A DNA stretch of 64,000 bases from Planosporangium flavigriseum (lineage in GTDB: Bacteria; Actinomycetota; Actinomycetes; Mycobacteriales; Micromonosporaceae): contig NZ_JAATVW010000002.1 in the NCBI RefSeq assembly GCF_011947225.1, forward strand, positions 411,322 through 475,321, written 5' to 3'. A model generated the notes under the pieces. That model was not told the origin of the DNA. It made no database searches and saw only the letters and a list, made by a program, of their open reading frames with translations. The stretch's first letter is position 1; each line of letters starts with the position of its first letter. Shown piece after piece: positions 63,509 through 64,000 of this stretch. The translations under genes were made by a program, and so were the position numbers.

Positions 63509-64000
63509 TTACTCCTCGGTGGTGGCACTCGCGCCACCGAGGTCGGCCGGGACCGCGTCGGGCACCAGCGCCGGCTTCTCCGCACCGCGGAACACCAGCT
63601 TGGAACGCTCGATGTCGGTCGGGTCGCCCTCGCAGTCGACGAGGATGATCTGGCCGGGGCGCAACTCGTTGAACAGGATCCGCTCGGACAGGTTGTCCTC
63701 GATCTCGCGCTGGATGGTGCGGCGCAGCGGCCGGGCACCCAGCACCGGGTCGTAGCCCTTCTTGGCAAGGTAGCGCTTGGCGTTGTCGGTCAACTCCAGG
63801 CCCATGTCCTTGTTACGAAGCTGGGACTCGATCCGGGCGGTCATCAGATCAACGATGTTGAGGATCTCCGCCTCGGTGAGCTGGTGGAACACGATCGTGT
63901 CATCGATGCGGTTGAGGAACTCCGGGCGGAAGTGCTGCTTCAGCTCGTCGTTGACCTTGACCTTCATCCGCTCGTAGTTGCTCTCGACGTCCTCAGACGT
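63509..64000 (-). CDS. clpC: ClpC ATPase (partial, C-terminal 163 residues)
   Basis: C-terminal part of the AAA+ unfoldase ClpC that feeds ClpP. It holds the end of the second ATPase domain (EFLNRIDDTIVFHQLT, sensor-1 region to the arginine of GYDPVLGARPLRRTIQREIED, sensor 2) and the short tail. The N-terminus lies beyond the right edge. Matches the position of clpC1 downstream of the radA-disA-mutY block in M. tuberculosis. Confidence 0.96.
   Translation of the reverse strand, partial: TSEDVESNYERMKVKVNDELKQHFRPEFLNRIDDTIVFHQLTEAEILNIVDLMTARIESQLRNKDMGLELTDNAKRYLAKKGYDPVLGARPLRRTIQREIEDNLSERILFNELRPGQIILVDCEGDPTDIERSKLVFRGAEKPALVPDAVPADLGGASATTEE

Overview
The window is high-GC DNA from an actinobacterium, most likely a member of the Micromonosporaceae (Actinoplanes/Micromonospora/Dactylosporangium type). 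Reasons: many GTG and TTG starts, Tat- and Sec-exported hydrolases, CarD, DisA and LpqE-type genes, and a core order rlmB-cysS-...-ispF-ispD-carD / lpqE-radA-disA / (Rv3587c-like) / mutY ... clpC that matches the M. tuberculosis Rv3579c-Rv3596c neighbourhood. No phage, insertion sequence or CRISPR array is visible. One tRNA gene (tRNA-Thr, TGT) is present.

Layout. 0-6 kb: 5' part of NAD kinase (cut by the left edge), a UBP zinc-finger protein, exonuclease III, a secreted tripeptidyl-aminopeptidase-like hydrolase and a Tat-exported PhoX-type phosphatase. 6-11 kb: an eroded GlxA-type AraC regulator, an LCP cell-wall ligase, and a beta-phosphoglucomutase/GH65 phosphorylase pair for phosphorolysis of an alpha-glucosyl disaccharide. 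11-17 kb: a surface protein, a small zinc ribbon, aldo-keto reductase, thioredoxin, a compact Rho, a ROK kinase and a spermidine-synthase-like protein. 17-30 kb is rich in exported enzymes: a membrane-anchored AA10 LPMO, a transglycosylase-like protein, a lipoprotein, a 1,089-aa subtilase, a trypsin-like protease, a YkuD-type lipoprotein and a GH25 lysozyme with FG-GAP repeats, interspersed with a diacylglycerol-kinase-like gene, a GntR regulator and the deletion scar of an AraC-VOC pair. 30-36 kb: tRNA-Thr, an MsiK-like ABC ATPase with a CRP-like site, MscS, RlmB, CysS and IclR.

36-49 kb is a catabolic block placed between cysS and ispF: class II and class I fumarases, a RibD-like reductase-deaminase with inverted domain order, an Lrp/AsnC regulator, and a tyrosine/homogentisate route (hpd, two RDD membrane proteins, an aromatic-type aminotransferase, fahA, a conserved unknown and hmgA). 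Its final product, fumarate, is the substrate of the two fumarases. No maleylacetoacetate isomerase gene is recognisable; the unknown gene at 46665-47489 is a candidate for that step. Several perfect palindromes lie in the divergent promoter regions.

49-64 kb returns to the conserved core: ispF, ispD and carD with a reversed TVP38 gene between ispF and ispD. A small type III polyketide synthase cluster (PKS, acyl-CoA-dehydrogenase-like oxidoreductase, methyltransferase, UbiA prenyltransferase) is inserted between carD and lpqE. Then come lpqE-like, radA, disA (whose DGA motif reads DGG), an Rv3587c-like gene, def, an ACT-domain protein, mutY, a polysaccharide deacetylase and the C-terminus of clpC. 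Seven genes in the window have a TANNNT hexamer ending exactly 6 nt before the start codon, indicating leaderless transcripts and fixing those starts.
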